DNA from: JAJDUF01 sp965238265
GTDB taxonomy: Bacteria > Chloroflexota > UBA11872 > UBA12225 > JAJDUF01
Length of the DNA stretch: 64,000 bases
Assembly: GCA_965238265.1 (NCBI GenBank)
Contig: OZ250185.1
Span: 3,906,001-3,970,000 of the forward strand
Direction of reading: 5' to 3'
Under the pieces are notes generated by a model. The model searched no databases. It was not told where the DNA came from and saw only the letters and a program-made list of their open reading frames with translations. Position numbers and translations under genes: made by a program. Shown here in pieces: positions 31,657-40,426 of this stretch; the stretch's first letter is position 1; every line of letters begins with the position of its first letter.

Positions 31657-32685
31657 CTACCCCGCCATCTCGACGGCCTGCCCGGTGGCAATGGACTCGA
31701 ACACGGCATCAATGACGCGCATCTGCGCGATGCTGTTCTCCGGAGGGATACGGTGCGGCCGGCCGCTGCCGAGACAGTCGCACAGGTGGCGCAGCTGATT
31801 CGTGATCTGGTGCAGCGGGGCGAAACTGATCGTCTCTACACCATCCGCCGTGTGATGCTCCAGCGTCACCGTCCGGCGCTCATTGTTCCACGCCAGCCCC
31901 GCGCGGAGTAGCCCCTGCGTGCCGCTGATCTCGACCTCCTGCGACGGCCACTGACTAAACCCTACGGTGAGCTGCGCGGTCCGCTTACCGGGAAAGAGGA
32001 GCGTCACAGTCGCAGCTCCCTCAACTTCCACGCCGGCCCGGGCCGTTGCAAAGACGCGGCTCGGCTCGGCGTCCAGGATGTAACGGGCATGGTGAATGGT
32101 GTAGCAGCCCAGGTCGAAGATGCTCCCGCCGCCTTGGGCACGGTTATAACGCCAGTTAAGCTCGGGCCGGCGCCTGGCGGCTTCGACCTTGGTACAGAAG
32201 GTGCTGCGAACGGTCCGCACGTCGCCAATCGCCCCGGCCGCTACCAGCGCCTTCGTCTTCAAGTGCAGGGGATGGTGGCGGAACTTGAAGGCCTCGGCGA
32301 GCAAGACGCCGTGCTTCTGGGCGGCAGCGACCATCTGCTCGGCTTCCGCTGCATTCGCGGCAAAGGGCTTTTCGCAGAGGATCGCTCGCACGCGCCGCGA
32401 CTGGGCAAGCCGGATGGTGGTGCTGGCGTGGGCGGTGCCCCAGGTGCAGACGATGGCCACGTCCAGAGTCTCGGCGGCCAGCATCTCGTCCAGGTCCAGA
32501 TAGCGGCGCGGGACGGCAAACTCGTCCCCATAGCGGTGCAGCGCCGCCTCCGAGACGTCGCAGATGGCGCAGAGGTCTACGTCATCCAGAGCTTGGCAGG
32601 CGAGGCCATGCGCGCGGGCAATGCCGCCGGTGCCGACAATGCCGACCCGGTACGCCGGTCGTACCGCTGGACGTTCCACACCCAT
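31657..32685 (-). CDS. Gfo/Idh/MocA-family NAD(P)-dependent oxidoreductase (first of three)
   Basis: The 342-residue protein has the N-terminal Rossmann fold GIVGTGGIARAHGLACQ, the conserved EKPFAANAAEAEQ block carrying the catalytic lysine, and the C-terminal sheet domain with GGGSIFDLGCYTIHHARYIL, where the histidine lies at the expected active-site position. Members oxidise inositols, sugars and sugar-linked groups. ATG 32685 is used because GGGGAG sits about six bases upstream. It points in the same direction as the MDR gene, about 220 bases upstream across repeats. Confidence 0.9.
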   Translation of the reverse strand: MGVERPAVRPAYRVGIVGTGGIARAHGLACQALDDVDLCAICDVSEAALHRYGDEFAVPRRYLDLDEMLAAETLDVAIVCTWGTAHASTTIRLAQSRRVRAILCEKPFAANAAEAEQMVAAAQKHGVLLAEAFKFRHHPLHLKTKALVAAGAIGDVRTVRSTFCTKVEAARRRPELNWRYNRAQGGGSIFDLGCYTIHHARYILDAEPSRVFATARAGVEVEGAATVTLLFPGKRTAQLTVGFSQWPSQEVEISGTQGLLRAGLAWNNERRTVTLEHHTADGVETISFAPLHQITNQLRHLCDCLGSGRPHRIPPENSIAQMRVIDAVFESIATGQAVEMAG

Positions 32686-32773
32686 CACCATCTCCCCGGA
32701 GCCGGCACGTTGGAGTAGGTTATACCAAGTCGGCAGCGAGGCGCCCGCTCCGGCCCGCCATACCCGCGAGTCC

Positions 32774-32866
32774 GTCATTCCCGCGAAAGCGGGAATCTAG
32801 GCGTTGGGGACCGGAGTGACGACACTCGTTCCCGCCTCGTCACTGCGGCGGAAGCCGCAATGACGG
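32774..32866. repeat. Two dispersed inverted repeats
   Basis: GTCATTCCCGCGAAAGCGGG plus GAATCTAGG (32774-32800) and the GCGG variant CACTGCGGCGGAAGCCGC in inverted orientation (32838-32866) lie in the divergent gap before the TlpA-like gene. Confidence 0.7.
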
Positions 32867-32958
32867 ATGGGCGGCAATGACCGGAAAAAGCCAACAGCGC
32901 ACAGCCCTTGTAGACTTACGGTAGGGGGGTGAGGTGTGGCTGAGGGAGGATGGCACCC

Positions 32959-33585
32959 ATGAAGAGACACGGTTCTCAGCTGACGGGGCGGCTACGGCGC
33001 CGGGGCGTTGGCGCGGCGGCTGCCGCGGTAGCCCTGGCATTGGCCGGCTGCAATGGTCGAGCGCCCAACGGTGACGCGGCGCCCCCCAGCCCGGCCGAGC
33101 CGCCGGCCGCAGCGCAGAAACCGGCGGGTGAGACGGCCCCGGATTTCGCGCTCGTTGCGTATCAGGGAGAAGCAGCGCTAGGCGGGAAGGAGCTTGGCTT
33201 TTCCAGCGTCCTGCAGCAGGGCAAGCCGGTCGTGCTCAACTTCTGGGCGGGACTCTGCCCGCCCTGCCGGCTGGAGATGCCGGATATGCAGGAAGTCTAC
33301 AATGAGTACCAAGACCGTATGCTGCTCCTCGGTGTGGACATCGGGCCGTTCACCGGACTTGGCTCGCGCGAGGCCGGCCGGGCACTGCTACGAGAGCTTA
33401 AGATCACCTATCCCGCCGGCACGACGTTCGATGCCGATGTCGTGCGGGCCTACAAGCTGCTCGGTATGCCGCTGACGGTGTTCATTACCCCGGACGGAAC
33501 CATCGTCAAGCGCTGGACGGGGCTGCTGACCAAGGATAAGTTGATCGAGCTGGTGCAGGAGCTACTCACCGCGTCCGGTCAATGA
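32959..33585 (+). CDS. TlpA/ResA-like thiol-disulfide oxidoreductase lipoprotein
   Basis: The 208-residue protein has an arginine-rich start, a hydrophobic signal sequence and a lipobox ending LALAGC, then a proline/alanine-rich spacer and a thioredoxin fold. The redox motif CPPC is in NFWAGLCPPCRLEMPDM, and the cis-proline block is GMPLTVFITPDG. It would reduce disulfides outside the membrane, for example in apocytochrome c. The start at 32959 leaves normal spacing from GAGGGAGG; ATG 32950 would touch it. The next gene, 67 bases on, is the CcdA-type membrane partner that would supply its electrons. Confidence 0.92.
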   Translation: MKRHGSQLTGRLRRRGVGAAAAAVALALAGCNGRAPNGDAAPPSPAEPPAAAQKPAGETAPDFALVAYQGEAALGGKELGFSSVLQQGKPVVLNFWAGLCPPCRLEMPDMQEVYNEYQDRMLLLGVDIGPFTGLGSREAGRALLRELKITYPAGTTFDADVVRAYKLLGMPLTVFITPDGTIVKRWTGLLTKDKLIELVQELLTASGQ

Positions 33586-33652
33586 TGGGTGGCCGGGGTA
33601 GATTATGTATCCGCATGGATGCACAGGATAGACAGGATAGGAGAGGATCACG

Positions 33653-34495
33653 ATGCTCAACATAGAGTACGAGCATAGCGGCGGGAGCGTGAGCCTGCTC
33701 CTGTCCTACGTGATACCGGCGGGTGTGGTGGCCGGGGTGCTCCTCGTGCTGATTGCGGTGCAGAGTAGGGTGGAGACCTCGACCGCCAGCGTAGCGGCGC
33801 TGCTGCCCGTCGGCTACGCCTTTGGCGCCGGCATGGTGGCCAGTGTCAATCCGTGCGGCTTCCTGATGCTGCCTTCGTACCTCGCGTATCACTTGGGCAC
33901 GGAGGAGACCGGTTTCTACGAGGCGGCGGCGGCCAAACGGGCCCTCAAGGCGCTCGCGTTGGCCGGTGTCGCCACCGGCGGGTTCGTGGCGATCTTTGCC
34001 ACCGCGGGCGCGGTCGTCGCGGCCGGTGGGCAGTGGCTCGTCAACGTCTTCCCCTACACCGGCGTCGCCGTCGGCGTGGCCATGAGCGCGCTCGGCCTGT
34101 GGCTGCTCATCACGCGCCGGACCATCGGGATCATGGTCGCCAGCCGGGTGGGTATCTCACCACAGCGCAACCTGCGAAACGTCTTCCTGTTCGGCATCGC
34201 TTACGCGACCGGCTCGCTCAGCTGCACCCTGCCGATCTTCCTCGTCGTCGTCGGAACCGCGCTGGCCGGTCAGCAGGGTGCGTTGCACGCCCTGAGCCAG
34301 TTCATTAGCTACGCGCTGGGCATGGGAACGATCCTCGTCGCCGTGACCATCGGCGCGGCGCTGTTCCGCGGGGCCGTGGCCCGGCTGCTCCGCACAGTGG
34401 TTCCCTATGTCCACCGCACGAGCGCCCTGTTCCTGCTCGGGGCTGGCGTGTACCTACTGTACTACTGGCTGTTCTATGCCGGCGCGTTCTTTTAG
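33653..34495 (+). CDS. CcdA/DsbD-type membrane electron-transfer protein
   Basis: The 280-residue integral membrane protein has six or seven predicted segments. It keeps the paired redox cysteines of the family in ASVNPCGFLMLPSYLAYHL (first segment) and TGSLSCTLPIFLVV (fourth), which carry reducing power from cytoplasmic thioredoxin across the membrane. It lies directly downstream of the TlpA-like lipoprotein, its expected acceptor, so the two should work together in extracytoplasmic thiol reduction or cytochrome maturation. A GGAGAGGA ribosome site precedes the ATG. The N-terminal 55 residues include one extra membrane segment before the family core. Confidence 0.9.
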   Translation: MLNIEYEHSGGSVSLLLSYVIPAGVVAGVLLVLIAVQSRVETSTASVAALLPVGYAFGAGMVASVNPCGFLMLPSYLAYHLGTEETGFYEAAAAKRALKALALAGVATGGFVAIFATAGAVVAAGGQWLVNVFPYTGVAVGVAMSALGLWLLITRRTIGIMVASRVGISPQRNLRNVFLFGIAYATGSLSCTLPIFLVVVGTALAGQQGALHALSQFISYALGMGTILVAVTIGAALFRGAVARLLRTVVPYVHRTSALFLLGAGVYLLYYWLFYAGAFF

Positions 34496-34510
34496 GGCGC
34501 CGGTATTGCA

Positions 34511-34612
34511 CCTAACCCCCGGCCCCTTCCCTCCAGGGAATGGGAGTCATGGCGACGACTGGCCGCCGCTTCCTGACAGGGAGGGGGTTGGGGGTAGGTG
34601 CGGCCGGCGCCT
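34511..34612. repeat. Dispersed repeat, CCTAACCCCCGGCC type, two half-copies
   Basis: CACCTAACCCCCGGCCCC is followed by CTTCCCTCCAGGGAATGGGAG, then a degenerate second half ends GGGTTGGGGGTAGGTGC, so the whole block is itself roughly palindromic. It follows the CcdA stop. Confidence 0.7.
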
Positions 34613-34677
34613 CAAACCTCGCTTTTTCTACTACTTGCTCGGTACCCTGATGCCGGTACCAGCCAGGAGGCCGAGGC

Positions 34678-34896
34678 ATGGACACGGATCAGCACGCGGA
34701 GACGGTCGCCGCTATGCTTGCAGAGCTAGAGGAAGCCGAGCTCCTGCTCATGGCGCTCCACGCCAAAGCGATAGAGCTTGGCGACGATGAGATCATCGAG
34801 TTTCTCGATAGCGAGCTATTCTGGAAACTGCAAGCCGCCGGCAATCACCTACGGGAACGCTTTGGCGTCGAGCAGGTCTATGGCGAAGGGGTCTAG
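34678..34896 (+). CDS. Small acidic helical protein
   Basis: The 72-residue acidic protein is predicted to be almost entirely alpha-helical (AAMLAELEEAELLLMALHAK and EIIEFLDSELFWKLQAAGNH). AGGAGG seven bases upstream of the ATG gives good support for translation. It lies between the CcdA gene and the glycosidase-like gene on the same strand. I do not recognise the family; a small helical adaptor or regulator would fit the composition. Confidence 0.6.
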   Translation: MDTDQHAETVAAMLAELEEAELLLMALHAKAIELGDDEIIEFLDSELFWKLQAAGNHLRERFGVEQVYGEGV

Positions 34897-34946
34897 CAAG
34901 GTGGCCCCGAACGAGCCGGGGGTGAGGATGGAGGGAGGACCTACCT

Positions 34947-36716
34947 ATGAATACAAGCCATACCGACCACATCACCGACCGTTGGCTGAGTGGGCAGCCG
35001 ATCTACCGCGCCGACTTGGATCGCTGCCAACCGGCCGCCGCATTGGCCGCGCACGCTACCTACCACCGGTGGCGCACGCTGGGCTACGAAACCGAGCAGT
35101 TTGCCGGCACCATGCTCCTCGCCGGCCCCGAGACTGCCGCCCCGGATGTCACCTATCCCCTGCGCGCCGGCGGCTGGCACGCTATTTCCATCGGTATGTA
35201 CTGCGGAGACCTCGCCGAAAGCTCCACCATCCGCGTCCGGTTGAGCGGCGAGCGGACGTTCAGCTACCTCACCGTAGCTGCCGACGAGGCGCAGCCGTCG
35301 GGTGACGAGGTGATCGAGCGCTACTGGACGACGGCCGACCTGACCGCGCAGGACCTGATCCTGGGGCAGGAGGTCACGCGACTGGGAACCGGTGACACGC
35401 CAAGCTCCTTCCGGTGCTCGCCGGCCCGCATCGCCTACGTCAAGCTCGTGCCGCTGACCGATGCGGAAGTCGCGGTCGTGGACCAGGATCGAGCGCGGAG
35501 CGATACGCGGCGGCTGTTCGCGCACAACGACGCCCACGGCTTCATGTTCAGCCATCGTCCCCTGACGGAGGAGGTAGTGCGGCGCGAGCTGGAGCCGTTC
35601 CGCGACTCGGATTTCGCCCGTCTCTACTGGGAAGGGGGCCAGGGCGACTTGCTTTACTACCGGTCCCGGATCGGCCGGATGCCCACAGCCGACGGTCTGA
35701 CCGATTTCTCTCGCGTGGGCGACCGTCTGCACGTGGAGAACTGGCGCGCGTGTCGTGAGACGGGCCTGGAGCCGCTGCGAATCGCGGCCGACTATGCCCA
35801 CGAACTGGGGATGGAGTTCCACGCCTGCTACCGCGTGGCCGGCTTCCATTATCCCCCACCAATTGACCAGTGGAACCAGGACGCCATCTATAACCGGCAT
35901 CCCGAATGGCGCGGCATGGATCGTGCTGGCCGCAGCACGCCGCGCCTGGCCTACAGCTATCCCGAGGTACGCGCGCTCGTCGTATCGCTGCTGCGGGAGA
36001 TGGCGCAATTCCCGATTGACGGCGTGTGCCTGCTCTACAACCGGCGGCCGCCAATGATCGAGTACGAACCGCCGCTCGTCGAGGGTTTTCAGCGCGAGTA
36101 CGGCCAAGACCCCCGTCAGTTCGATCCCCGGGACCCGCAATGGCTGCGCTACCGAGCGCGGGCACTCACCCAGTTCATGCGCGAGGTACGGAGCGCCATG
36201 GACGAGGTGAGCCGGGATCAGGGCCGCTCGACGCGCCTGGCGGTCGCGGCCATCGTGTTGAGCAGCGAGGCCGAGAACCTGTATTACGGCATGGACCTCC
36301 CCGTGTGGGTACGCGAGGGTCTGGTAGATACGCTCATCCCCTACCGGCTGATGCCGACGCTCGAAAGTGCCTACGATTCCTGGACCAATCCGCGGGACCT
36401 GGATTTCTTCGTGGAGCTGGTGCGGTACACGCCATGCGTCCTCGCCCCGAATCTGATGCCGCGGGTGATGCCGCCCGTAGAGCTGCGGCAGCGCGCCGCG
36501 GGACTCTACGATGTCGGCGCCACGCATTTGTGCTTCTGGGACTGCGTGCCGGGCGGCCGGGCCAGCTACGCGCCGACATGGGATGCGCTGCGGCGGCTGG
36601 GTCACCGGGAGGAGCTGACGGCCTGGCAGCAGGCGGGCCAGCCGCCGCTGGAGGCAGCGTCCCTGCCCCTGCGCCGCCTCGGCGACTGGGACCTGTCCTA
36701 CGCGACGCCCGGTTAG
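34947..36716 (+). CDS. Glycoside-hydrolase-like TIM-barrel protein
   Basis: The 589-residue protein lacks a signal peptide. The first 170 residues look like a beta-sandwich (YPLRAGGWHAISIGMYCGD, STIRVRLSGE), and residues about 190-560 look like a TIM barrel of the glycosyl-hydrolase-like-10 kind, with ADYAHELGMEFHACYRVAGF, a MAQFPIDGVCLLYNRRPPM strand and VREGLVDTLIPYRLMP. Such proteins are predicted glycosidases but often lack biochemical proof; I cannot name the catalytic acids with certainty. GGGAGG precedes the ATG. It is followed 24 bases later by a HAD phosphatase gene, so the two probably form a transcription unit for sugar-conjugate breakdown. Confidence 0.75.
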   Translation: MNTSHTDHITDRWLSGQPIYRADLDRCQPAAALAAHATYHRWRTLGYETEQFAGTMLLAGPETAAPDVTYPLRAGGWHAISIGMYCGDLAESSTIRVRLSGERTFSYLTVAADEAQPSGDEVIERYWTTADLTAQDLILGQEVTRLGTGDTPSSFRCSPARIAYVKLVPLTDAEVAVVDQDRARSDTRRLFAHNDAHGFMFSHRPLTEEVVRRELEPFRDSDFARLYWEGGQGDLLYYRSRIGRMPTADGLTDFSRVGDRLHVENWRACRETGLEPLRIAADYAHELGMEFHACYRVAGFHYPPPIDQWNQDAIYNRHPEWRGMDRAGRSTPRLAYSYPEVRALVVSLLREMAQFPIDGVCLLYNRRPPMIEYEPPLVEGFQREYGQDPRQFDPRDPQWLRYRARALTQFMREVRSAMDEVSRDQGRSTRLAVAAIVLSSEAENLYYGMDLPVWVREGLVDTLIPYRLMPTLESAYDSWTNPRDLDFFVELVRYTPCVLAPNLMPRVMPPVELRQRAAGLYDVGATHLCFWDCVPGGRASYAPTWDALRRLGHREELTAWQQAGQPPLEAASLPLRRLGDWDLSYATPG

Positions 36717-36740
36717 CCTAGACTATGCACAGAGGACACG

Positions 36741-37424
36741 ATGATAGAAGCGGTGGTATTCGACTTCGACGGAGTCATCATTGATACGGAGATACCTTCC
36801 TACGAGACCTGGCAAGAGGTGTTCAGCGCTCACGGCGCCCATTTGGATCGCGCTCTCTGGCAACGTCAGATCGGCGGCGGGACCGGGACGTTCGACGCCC
36901 TCCAGCACCTTGAGGATCTAACGGGAGTGCGGCTGAACCGCGAGGCCGTCCGACGATCCCGTAAGGATCGCCACGAGGCCCTCGTGCGGTCCAGCCCGTT
37001 GCTGCCAGGCGTACTTGAATACATCCAAGACGCTCGTCGGCTGGGGCTTAAGCTGGGAGTCGCTTCCAGCTCAAGTCGCAGCTGGGTGGAGGGGCATCTC
37101 GTGGAGCGGGACCTGCTCTCGCTGTTCCACGGTGTCGCCGCCAGGGAAGACGTAGCCCGCATCAAGCCGGACCCGGCGCTCTATCTGGTGGCGTTGCAGC
37201 GACTGGGCGTGTCTCCCGACCGCGCCGTGGCCATCGAGGACTCGCTCAATGGACTTGTCGCTGCCAAGCGAGCCGGCATGTTCTGCGTCGCGGTTCCTAA
37301 CCCGATGACCAGGGACATCCCCCTGGAGAGCGCAGACCTGCGGCTGGGTGCCCTCTCCGAAATGGGGCTACCGACCCTGCTGGACACGCTCACACGACCG
37401 GTCCAGGGGGCTAGGCTCTGTTGA
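36741..37424 (+). CDS. HAD-superfamily phosphatase (beta-phosphoglucomutase-like)
   Basis: The 227-residue protein has all four HAD motifs: DFDGVIIDTE at residues 8-17 with the nucleophile and acid aspartates, VASSSSRSW for motif II, the lysine in RIKPDPALY for motif III, and AIEDSLNGLVAAKRAG for motif IV. The helical cap inserted after motif I is of the beta-phosphoglucomutase/phosphoglycolate-phosphatase type. It likely acts on a sugar phosphate made available by the preceding glycosidase-like gene. Confidence 0.92.
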   Translation: MIEAVVFDFDGVIIDTEIPSYETWQEVFSAHGAHLDRALWQRQIGGGTGTFDALQHLEDLTGVRLNREAVRRSRKDRHEALVRSSPLLPGVLEYIQDARRLGLKLGVASSSSRSWVEGHLVERDLLSLFHGVAAREDVARIKPDPALYLVALQRLGVSPDRAVAIEDSLNGLVAAKRAGMFCVAVPNPMTRDIPLESADLRLGALSEMGLPTLLDTLTRPVQGARLC

Positions 37425-37433
37425 CATTTCCCG

Positions 37434-37608
37434 GTCATTCCCGCGAAAGCGGGAATCCAGAGCCGTAGAGGCGTCCCTGGCCGCCCTATCCCCCCCCCGC
37501 TCCACAGGGGGACGGGCGCAGCGTGCTGCGCCCCTACGGATGCCCTGGCCGCCGCACTCCCCCTCTCTATCGCTCGGCGATGGAGAGGGGGAGTGCGGCG
37601 CGGGCCGC
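37434..37608. repeat. Mosaic of dispersed repeats
   Basis: It contains GTCATTCCCGCGAAAGCGGG with its TGACATTTCCCG flank, a CCCCCCCGCTCCACAGGGGG unit, GGGCGCAGCGTGCTGCGCCC, and CCCCCTCTC...GAGAGGGGG. It separates the HAD and PhyH genes, which are convergent. Confidence 0.7.
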
Positions 37609-38415
37609 TTATTGGGTTGTGGCTGGCCGCGGCCACAGGCCATAGGGGTTGATCTCGACCCCTTCGACCTTGGGGCGCACGCCGTACACCATGATCCCCG
37701 GCCGCCCGAACGCCTGGCCGCCGAGCTGGCGGTTGCGCGGGTTGCGGTAGCCCAAGCGCACGAGCCGCCGCCACTCTTTAGTGCGGTTGACCGCCGAGCC
37801 GTGGATGGTGTTGATGCTGAACAACACCACGTCGCCCGCATCTGCCGGCACCGATACCGCATCATCAATCGGGTACTGGTCGGTGGGCAGGTGGTGCGAT
37901 CCGTTCCGCAGGTGGTCGAGCGGCCCGAGCTTGTGGCTGCCCGGCAGGAACTTGATACAGCCGTTCTCTTCCGTTCCCGCGTCAACATGCACGAGCGCAT
38001 CAATGAAACGGTTGTCCTCGTGGGGATAGAACGGGTAGTCCTGGTGCATCGGGAACGGGGCGCCATACTCCGGCCCCTTCGCGTGCAAGGTAACTTGCTG
38101 TAACTCTACTTCCGGGCCGATGAGGTCGGCCACGGAGGCCGCGAGCCGCTGGTTGAGAATAGCGTGCGCCCAAGCCGGCGAGAAATGCTGTAGCTCCTTG
38201 ATACCCGCGAGCATGGACTTTTGGTCTTCCTCCGCGGAGAGGTACTGCTTGTCCTTGCGCCACGGCCCCTGCCAGCCCTTGGACGGCGTGACAAAGGTCT
38301 CGATGACGTGGTCCAACTCGCGGCTCATGGCCGCCACCTCGTCCGGCGCGTACACCCCTTTCATCCGTAGGTAGCTGTTCTCGTTGAAGAACGCGATCTC
38401 CTCCTTGGTCAACAT
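37609..38415 (-). CDS. Phytanoyl-CoA dioxygenase (PhyH) family protein
   Basis: The 268-residue oxygenase has the iron-binding H-x-D in FPMHQDYPFYPH, the distal histidine in SINTIHGSAVNRT and the 2-oxoglutarate-binding arginine a few residues beyond (RRLVRLGYRN). The strand HVDAGTEENGCIKFLPGSH is the family signature. It is similar in plan to ectoine-hydroxylase-like PhyH enzymes but shorter at the N-terminus. AAGGAGGA lies before ATG 38415. It is divergent from the sugar-binding lipoprotein gene, with about 260 bases between starts, which suggests co-regulation. Confidence 0.9.
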   Translation of the reverse strand: MLTKEEIAFFNENSYLRMKGVYAPDEVAAMSRELDHVIETFVTPSKGWQGPWRKDKQYLSAEEDQKSMLAGIKELQHFSPAWAHAILNQRLAASVADLIGPEVELQQVTLHAKGPEYGAPFPMHQDYPFYPHEDNRFIDALVHVDAGTEENGCIKFLPGSHKLGPLDHLRNGSHHLPTDQYPIDDAVSVPADAGDVVLFSINTIHGSAVNRTKEWRRLVRLGYRNPRNRQLGGQAFGRPGIMVYGVRPKVEGVEINPYGLWPRPATTQ

Positions 38416-38529
38416 GGTCGTAATCCTCCTTGGTCGTATTATAAGGTCTACTGCCCCGCCCTGACCGCTCCAGGGATAGCACAGCAGCGAAGCTGCCGGC
38501 CACTTTTTTCGCCGGATAGCTCGAAGGAC

Positions 38530-38557
38530 TTGCATTTATCGGAAAGTTAGCTATCAT
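38530..38557 (+). promoter_or_regulatory. Possible sigma-70 promoter for the sugar-binding lipoprotein gene
   Basis: TTGCAT at 38530-38535 and TATCAT at 38552-38557 are spaced by 16 bases, in an unusually AT-rich patch 120 bases ahead of the start at 38677. The match is moderate. Confidence 0.35.
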
Positions 38558-38676
38558 TGGGGTACTCTCACCGCTGGGGTGAGGTGTTGTGCGCTCGCAT
38601 GTTCGGCGGGCGCCGAGGGACAGGCGGGGACCCCTCCCAGTGGGAGGGCAGAAACAACCTAATGAGGAGGGTTGGC

Positions 38677-40086
38677 ATGGCACCCAGAGCCGGACACCGG
38701 ATGAGTCGACGCACAGTTGGGATGACGATGGCTGCACTCGCGGGGAGTGTGGTCGCGGCAGCTTGCGGACCCGTAGGCGGCGGCGGCAGGGGAGCGGCAT
38801 CGGATGTTGGCCAGACAGCGACCAAGTGGGAAGGCCAGCAGCAGATTGACATTTGGGTCACCGGCTATGAGCCAGTGGTAGAGGCCTACAAGACGCTGGT
38901 GACGCAGTTCGAGGCGGAGAATCCCACGATCAAGGTCACCAACCAGGCCCAGAAGTATCTGCGGACGCGGGATCTCGTCCCGGCTCTTGCCGGCGGCTTG
39001 CCGCCGGCGGTTGGGGAGATCAACCAGCCCGGTACCTGGGCTTACGCCGGTGCGGGTCTCGTCGCCCCGCTCGACAACTTCATCAAGCGCGATAAGGTCA
39101 CGGCGGACGCCGTTGCCAACGACTTCTATCCGGGCATCCTGGAGTCCGTCACGTGGCGCAACGAGCTGCACTTCTTCCTCGTCGGCGTGTCCATGGAGGT
39201 CTGGCACGTCAACAAGGACTTCTGGAATCGAGCCGGCCTCAGTCTGCCCACGAGCGGCTGGACCTGGGATGACCTGGCAGGCCCCATTGGTGACGGGCTC
39301 AAGTCTGCCGTTGGCGAGGACGGCTCGCCGTTCATGTGCGAGTTGAACGAAATGTACCGCATGATGCATTTCGTGCTGCAGAACGGCGGCGACATGGTGG
39401 ACGAAAGCGGGACGAAGCTGACGATCTCGACCCCTGAGTTCATCGGCGCGGTTGAGTATGTCCGCAAGCTGGTGCTCGCCGAGGTTCTGCGCGAGAAAAA
39501 CCCGAAGAAGGCCGAGGCCGGCCCGGTGCGTGGTGGTCGCGAGAACATGATCGGCGCCAAGTACACCCACGGCGAGAACTACCGGTCGTCGCGCGGCGAC
39601 GTGGCGATGGAACTGGAGGGCATGACCCGTATTCCGGGCTATCGCAAGTCGCTCGGTGACCTGATGGGCGTCATTCCCGCCATCACCGGCAAGGAGCAGA
39701 AGGCGCTCTTCGATAGCTGGACTTTGGGTCTGGTCAAGCAGGAAGACGAGGCCCAGATGGAAGCGGGCTATCAGTTTATGGCCTGGTTCGTCCGGCCGGA
39801 AAACCTGCTGACCTACTTGAAGGCCCGCGCGAATCTGCCGCCGCGGAAGGCCATTGCCTCGCTGCCGAACGCGGGCGACCTGTGGGCAGCCGAGCCGCTG
39901 GTCAGGGACGCGCTGGAATACCTGGACTATGGGAAGACCTTCCCCTTCACGCCGGCCACCTCGCAACTGCGGATAGGCATCAACTCGGTGCTCGCCAACA
40001 TCACGCGGTACGGCGACCCGGCAGCCCAGACCCTGACGGAGCTGGAGAAGGTGCTGAATGCCCAGTACGGCTTCCTGCTTCAGTAG
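38677..40086 (+). CDS. Extracellular sugar-type solute-binding lipoprotein (SBP family 1)
   Basis: The 469-residue protein begins with a long signal sequence containing SRRTVGMTMAALAGS, a possible twin-arginine motif, and a lipobox ending VAAAC, so it is a surface-anchored lipoprotein. The mature part follows the family 1 binding-protein plan, with VEAYKTLVTQFEAENPTIKV near the start and the WTWDDLAGPIGDGL block. It should bind an oligosaccharide or polyol for an ABC importer. AGGAGG six bases before ATG 38677 sets the start. It is followed by a strong terminator and no permease gene, so the importer's membrane parts are encoded elsewhere. Confidence 0.92.
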   Translation: MAPRAGHRMSRRTVGMTMAALAGSVVAAACGPVGGGGRGAASDVGQTATKWEGQQQIDIWVTGYEPVVEAYKTLVTQFEAENPTIKVTNQAQKYLRTRDLVPALAGGLPPAVGEINQPGTWAYAGAGLVAPLDNFIKRDKVTADAVANDFYPGILESVTWRNELHFFLVGVSMEVWHVNKDFWNRAGLSLPTSGWTWDDLAGPIGDGLKSAVGEDGSPFMCELNEMYRMMHFVLQNGGDMVDESGTKLTISTPEFIGAVEYVRKLVLAEVLREKNPKKAEAGPVRGGRENMIGAKYTHGENYRSSRGDVAMELEGMTRIPGYRKSLGDLMGVIPAITGKEQKALFDSWTLGLVKQEDEAQMEAGYQFMAWFVRPENLLTYLKARANLPPRKAIASLPNAGDLWAAEPLVRDALEYLDYGKTFPFTPATSQLRIGINSVLANITRYGDPAAQTLTELEKVLNAQYGFLLQ

Positions 40087-40118
40087 TCCGTAGTCTAGTC
40101 GGCACACAGCAAGCCGGT

Positions 40119-40160
40119 GGGGCCGGTCCCAAGCCTGGGACCGGCCCCCTTGCATTTCCT
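40119..40160 (+). terminator. Rho-independent terminator of the sugar-binding lipoprotein gene
   Basis: A perfect 13-base-pair stem, GGGGCCGGTCCCA with TGGGACCGGCCCC around the loop AGCC, is followed by CTTGCATTT. It starts 33 bases after the stop codon. It is the clearest terminator in the window and makes the binding-protein gene monocistronic. Confidence 0.75.
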
Positions 40161-40164
40161 CCGA

Positions 40165-40415
40165 GACCCTCACCCCAGCCCGCTCCCAGCGGGAGAGAGG
40201 GCAACGGTCGCCGCGTGGACTACCCTTCCCTGCGAGGGAAAGGGCCGGGGGTTAGGTCCAATACCGGCCCCCCTATGCCCCCCCCCGCTCCGCAGGGGGG
40301 CATAGATTCCCACGCACGCGGGAATGACGGATAGGAGACGGGAACGACTGGCGGCAGACTCCCCCTCTCCACCATGTGGAGAGGGGGGCGGGGGGTGAGG
40401 ACAGTGGGGTGAGGC
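40165..40415. repeat. Dense cluster of dispersed repeats
   Basis: In order: CTCACCCCAGCCCGCTCCC/GGGAGAGAGG, the CCTGCGAGG hairpin with CCGGGGGTTAGGTCCAATACC, CCCCCCCCGCTCCGCAGGGGGG, GATTCCCACGCACGCGGGAA with TGACGG, and CCCCCTCTCC/GGAGAGGGGGG with GGGGGGTGAGG. All five also occur elsewhere in the window. Confidence 0.7.
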
Positions 40416-40426
40416 CGGACGGAGGC

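Larger units (their letters stand above)
40087..40426. other. Gene-free stretch: terminator plus repeats
   Basis: These 340 bases hold a transcription terminator near 40119-40160 and then consecutive dispersed repeats of at least four types up to the stop of the next leftward gene. I see no gene. Confidence 0.7.

Noticed and set aside
34941..36605. 554-codon open frame antisense to the glycosidase-like gene
   Set aside because: It is a high-GC shadow: the plus-strand frame has a ribosome site, TIM-barrel pattern and operon context, whereas the antisense frame has no recognisable motifs.
38659..40173. 504-codon open frame antisense to the sugar-binding lipoprotein gene
   Set aside because: The sense strand has a lipobox, ribosome site, promoter and terminator; the antisense frame is a GC-driven shadow.
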